Source: Mycolicibacterium gilvum (lineage in GTDB: Bacteria > Actinomycetota > Actinomycetes > Mycobacteriales > Mycobacteriaceae). From it: a stretch of 64,000 nt of DNA. Each line of letters starts with the position of its first letter. Position 1 is the first letter of the stretch. A program made the translations under genes and the position numbers. Shown one piece after another: positions 61,301-64,000 of the stretch. Under the pieces are notes generated by a model. The model saw nothing but the letters and a program-made list of their open reading frames with translations. It was not told where the DNA came from and searched no databases. The stretch lies in contig NZ_UGQM01000001.1 in the NCBI RefSeq assembly GCF_900454025.1, positions 496,001 to 560,000 of the forward strand. The letters run 5' to 3'.

Positions 61301-62560
61301 TTAGGCCGCGGTCGGGCGGTGATGAACTGCCGGGTCGTAAGCGGTGTGGTCTTGCCAGCAGCGCCACAGGATCCGCACCCAACGAGCACCGAGACCGCGT
61401 AACGCTCGATGGTGGGCATGGCCGGCAGCACGGGCCTGCTGGTAAATCTCGGCCGACCACGGATCTTCACGGGTGGCGACGAACATCCACCAGTCAATGG
61501 CGTGCCGCATGCGGCGGTTAGCGGCGTAACGGAACCGAACCTGCCGTGTGCGCCCGGAGGCCTTGGTAACTGGCGCCAAACCGGTGTCGGCCAGCAGCGA
61601 CGACGGCGAGGGAAACCGGGTGCGCTCTTCACCCATCTCCGAGATCAGCACTGCGGCGGTGACGGGTCCGATACCGGGGAAGCTGGTGAAGATGTGGGTG
61701 TCGGGGTGAGCGTCGAGTAGTTCACGTAGACGCTTGTCGTGGCCTCGTAAGTGGGTGTTGAGCAAGGCGAGTTGTTCGGTGAATGCTTTCGCCGCCACCG
61801 CTTTACCGGCCACAGTGCCTTCGCTAGCGGACAAAAGGTGCGGCTGCATGCGCTCGATGAGCGCTTCGGGCTTCTGGCGGCCGCTATAGCCGTGACGGCC
61901 GGTGAATCCACCCATCCGCGTCGCGGTGATCCTGCCCGCTTGCGCGGGCGTGGGATAGGTCTGGATGAAGGCCAGGGTGATGTCACGGTCCAGTGAGGAG
62001 AACAGGTGCAATGGCGCGGGATGGTAGGCCTCCAAGATCGAACGCAGCCGGTTTTCGGTGTCGACCTGCATGTCGAGGATGCGTTGACGGTCGCGACTGA
62101 TCGCGGTCAGCTCGGCAAGGACCGGCGACGGGGTGGCTAACGGCCGCCACTGGGCATGCTGGTGACGCAACGTGTCGGCCAGCACGTAGGCGTCGAACTC
62201 GTCGGATTTTGCTGCCGCCATCCGATACCGTTCACGGGCCCGAGCCGAGATCTTCGGTGATACGCAATAGATTTCAGCTTCGCATTGCTGTTGGAGATGT
62301 TCGACAAGCAAGCCCTCGGCGCGTTCGATAGCGATGAGCACTGAGCCGGCCAACGAAGCGATCACCTCGACCAGGGCCATCAGACCGTCGACGGTGTGCG
62401 CGATTTTGCGGCTGAGGAGCTGTTGGCCGTCGTCGTCGAGGACGCAGAGGTGATGGGAGCGTCCGCCCCAATCGATGCCGCACCAGAAACGTTTCCCACC
62501 GTCCGGACTATCCTGAATCACTGCAGTCAGATCCCTTCGATCCGAAAGTTCACGCTGCAA
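61301..62560 (-). CDS. IS110-family transposase (copy 2)
   Basis: The translated 419 residues are identical to the copy at 9560-10819, with D30, E79, D120, D123 and the C-terminal TGLAPVTKASG segment. Intact. Confidence 0.92.
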   Translation of the reverse strand: MQRELSDRRDLTAVIQDSPDGGKRFWCGIDWGGRSHHLCVLDDDGQQLLSRKIAHTVDGLMALVEVIASLAGSVLIAIERAEGLLVEHLQQQCEAEIYCVSPKISARARERYRMAAAKSDEFDAYVLADTLRHQHAQWRPLATPSPVLAELTAISRDRQRILDMQVDTENRLRSILEAYHPAPLHLFSSLDRDITLAFIQTYPTPAQAGRITATRMGGFTGRHGYSGRQKPEALIERMQPHLLSASEGTVAGKAVAAKAFTEQLALLNTHLRGHDKRLRELLDAHPDTHIFTSFPGIGPVTAAVLISEMGEERTRFPSPSSLLADTGLAPVTKASGRTRQVRFRYAANRRMRHAIDWWMFVATREDPWSAEIYQQARAAGHAHHRALRGLGARWVRILWRCWQDHTAYDPAVHHRPTAA

Positions 62561-62766
62561 TGACGGGGCGTGCCCGGAACCTCATCTCGGCACTCACCGC
62601 TGATACCGGTGGTGCTGCTCTCGCTGGCCGGTCCATGCCCCGCAGCCACCACGGGCGGACGGGTCTGCATGTGGACCTCGAAGGTGACGCGTTTGCACAG
62701 GTCCTGCCCGTGGTGGTGCAGGTGAACGCCGAGACCATCCCGGCTCGTCCATTGTTAATAGATGAG
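62561..62766 (-). ncRNA. Candidate bridge RNA (copy 2)
   Basis: Same 206-nt sequence as 10820-11025. Target-like TGCAGACC lies at 62662-62669, the right-end-like segment at 62617-62627 and the left-end-complementary AGATGAG at 62581-62587. Confidence 0.58.
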
Positions 62767-63590
62767 GTCTGCACCACGGTCTCGGGGTAGATCGAGCGGA
62801 TCGCGTCGGGCAGCCCGGTCAGCCCGTCGCAGCAGGCGATCAGGATGTCGCGCACCCCGCGGTTGCGCAGATCGATCACGACTTTCTGCCAGAACTTCGC
62901 CCCCTCGGAGTCTTGGATCCAGACCCCCAGGGCGTGTTTGCGGCCGTCGAGATCCACGCCGATGGCCAGATAGGCCACCTTGGTGGTGACGACCCCGTTG
63001 TCTTTGATGCGCAGCCGCAGCCCGTCGATGTAGAGGATCGGATAGACCTCGTCGAGCGGGCGCGATTGCCAGGCCTTGATCTCATCGACCACCACCTCGG
63101 TGATGTTGGAGATCAGCTCTCGCGACACCGACGCGCCGTACACCTCCTCGAGATGTGCTTCGATGTCGCGGGTGGTCATGCCGCGCGAGTACAGCGACAA
63201 CACCACCGAGTTGAGGTTGCCCAGCCGGCGGACCTTTTTGGGCACGATCGCCGGCTCGAACGAGCCGTTACGATCACGCGGCACCGCGATGGCCACCGGG
63301 CCGTTGACCGTGGACACCGTCTTCGGTGTCGTGCCGTTGCGGGAATTGCCGCTGCCGCGCCCGGCCGGGTCACCGGCCTCGTATCCCAAGTGGTGGGTCA
63401 GTTCCGAATCCAACGCCCGTTCCAGCACCGCCTTGGTCAACTCGTTGAGCAAACCATCGGCGCCATCAATCGGGGTTCCCGACTTCACCGCATCCTTGAT
63501 CAACGAATCCAGCGTCTCAGCCGAAAACGTCTCCGCCAGTTGCCGAGCCGCCGACTTTCCCGAACCCGACGACGCTATGGCCTTGGTCAC
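62767..63590 (-). pseudogene. IS256-family transposase, N-terminal part (copy 2)
   Basis: Identical to 11026-11849 at protein level. Interrupted at PETVVQT by the IS110. Confidence 0.87.
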
Positions 63591-63668
63591 AAATCACTCC
63601 TTCTGTCCGCCCGAACGGCGGTCCGATCTTGGACCACCCCGGACTTACACAGATGGAATGACACGCCC

Positions 63669-64000
63669 TCAGCCGTCGCAGCAGGCGATCAGGATGTCGC
63701 GCACCCCGCGGTTGCGCAGATCGATCACGACTTTCTGCCAGAACTTCGCCCCCTCGGAGTCTTGGATCCAGACCCCCAGGGCGTGTTTGCGGCCGTCGAG
63801 ATCCACGCCGATGGCCAGATAGGCCACCTTGGTGGTGACGACCCCGTTGTCTTTGATGCGCAGCCGCAGCCCGTCGATGTAGAGGATCGGATAGACCTCG
63901 TCGAGCGGGCGCGATTGCCAGGCCTTGATCTCATCGACCACCACCTCGGTGATGTTGGAGATCAGCTCTCGCGACACCGACGCGCCGTACACCTCCTCGA
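63669..64000 (-). pseudogene. Third IS256 transposase copy, truncated, continuing past the window
   Basis: Reads VYGASVSRELISNITEVVVDEIKAWQSR to VRDILIACCDG and then a TGA created by the junction with the left end of copy 2. Sequence equals the internal part of the composite's transposase (11075-11405). It lies in tandem, same orientation, directly against copy 2. The N-terminal part lies beyond 64000. Confidence 0.85.

Larger units (their letters stand above)
61209..62766 (-). mobile_element. IS110-family element (copy 2)
   Basis: Same junctions and CT core as 9468-11025. It travelled with the IS256 composite rather than inserting independently, because the insertion point is the same base. 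Confidence 0.87.
60694..63668 (-). mobile_element. IS256-family element with nested IS110, copy 2
   Basis: Same structure, orientation and ends as 8953-11927, offset by 51,741 bases. The only difference noticed is g at 60752 (c at 9011), changing the last transposase residue from Cys to Ser. Flanks differ and show no 8-bp duplication. The right flank is a truncated third IS256 copy. Confidence 0.87.

Overview
The window looks like a fast-growing Mycobacterium (Mycolicibacterium-type) chromosome. Supporting signs are high GC, an iniBAC locus, MspA-family porins (a fast-grower trait), an F420-dependent (LLM-class) oxidoreductase, mycobacterial secreted proteins, and frequent GTG/TTG starts with ATGA/GTGA overlaps.

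Layout. (1) 1-8630 is ordinary chromosome: the 3' end of an unidentified gene, iniB-iniA-iniC (envelope-stress dynamin-like GTPases), an Hsp70-like membrane protein, two small Thr/Ser-tailed membrane proteins and the oxidoreductase. (2) 8640-11927 is a pile of insertion sequences: a truncated IS110-type left end cut by an IS256-family element, which itself carries a complete 1.56-kb IS110-family element. That IS110 shows a CT core at both junctions and a 206-nt upstream region with guide-like matches to its target and to its own ends, as expected of a bridge RNA. The same IS256::IS110 composite recurs in direct orientation at 60694-63668, 51,741 bp away, with one difference noticed. (3) 12-24 kb is plasmid-derived accessory DNA: an HTH protein coupled to a cutinase-like hydrolase, a Phd/VapB-VapC-type toxin-antitoxin pair, the helicase end of a MobF relaxase, and a copper module. 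The copper module has a 22-Cys four-helix-bundle protein, a LOG-family enzyme and an L,D-transpeptidase, with three perfect TACCC-N5-GGGTA (RicR-type) operators. A headless serine resolvase fused to an unknown wHTH-like protein, a discoidin-like fragment and a DNA-ligase fragment follow. (4) 24-31 kb holds a TetR repressor with a perfect 19-bp operator, STAS and PAS signalling proteins, an extra threonine synthase, an LtrA-type membrane protein and remnants.

(5) 31-41 kb is a stress island: decayed GAF-ANTAR and GGDEF genes, GlsB and CsbD proteins, a translationally coupled set of Asp23/Gls24-family proteins with their membrane partners, and a divergent ECF sigma factor with its own Asp23-like partner. 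A conserved-TM-helix (CmpX/MscS-like) protein follows, split by an IS701 element whose excision would restore the frame. (6) 41-48.5 kb is again IS-dominated: an IS3 in a PAS-GGDEF gene, a second IS3 carrying an IS30, an intact GAF-ANTAR regulator and an IS1081-like IS256. (7) 48.8-58.5 kb carries surface and transport genes: three MspA-type porins (one with an internal stop), two paralogous secreted proteins, a SulP transporter-carbonic anhydrase fusion behind an IS1380, and a Pro-rich secreted protein. (8) 58.8-64 kb has an IS21 remnant, a tyrosine recombinase/XRE/zinc-ribbon module cut by the second composite, and a third, truncated IS256 transposase at the edge.

The interval between the two composite copies behaves like an accessory island assembled by successive insertions, and homologous recombination between the copies could remove it. 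Its cargo leans towards metal stress, envelope stress and permeability. No rRNA, tRNA or CRISPR array was recognised.
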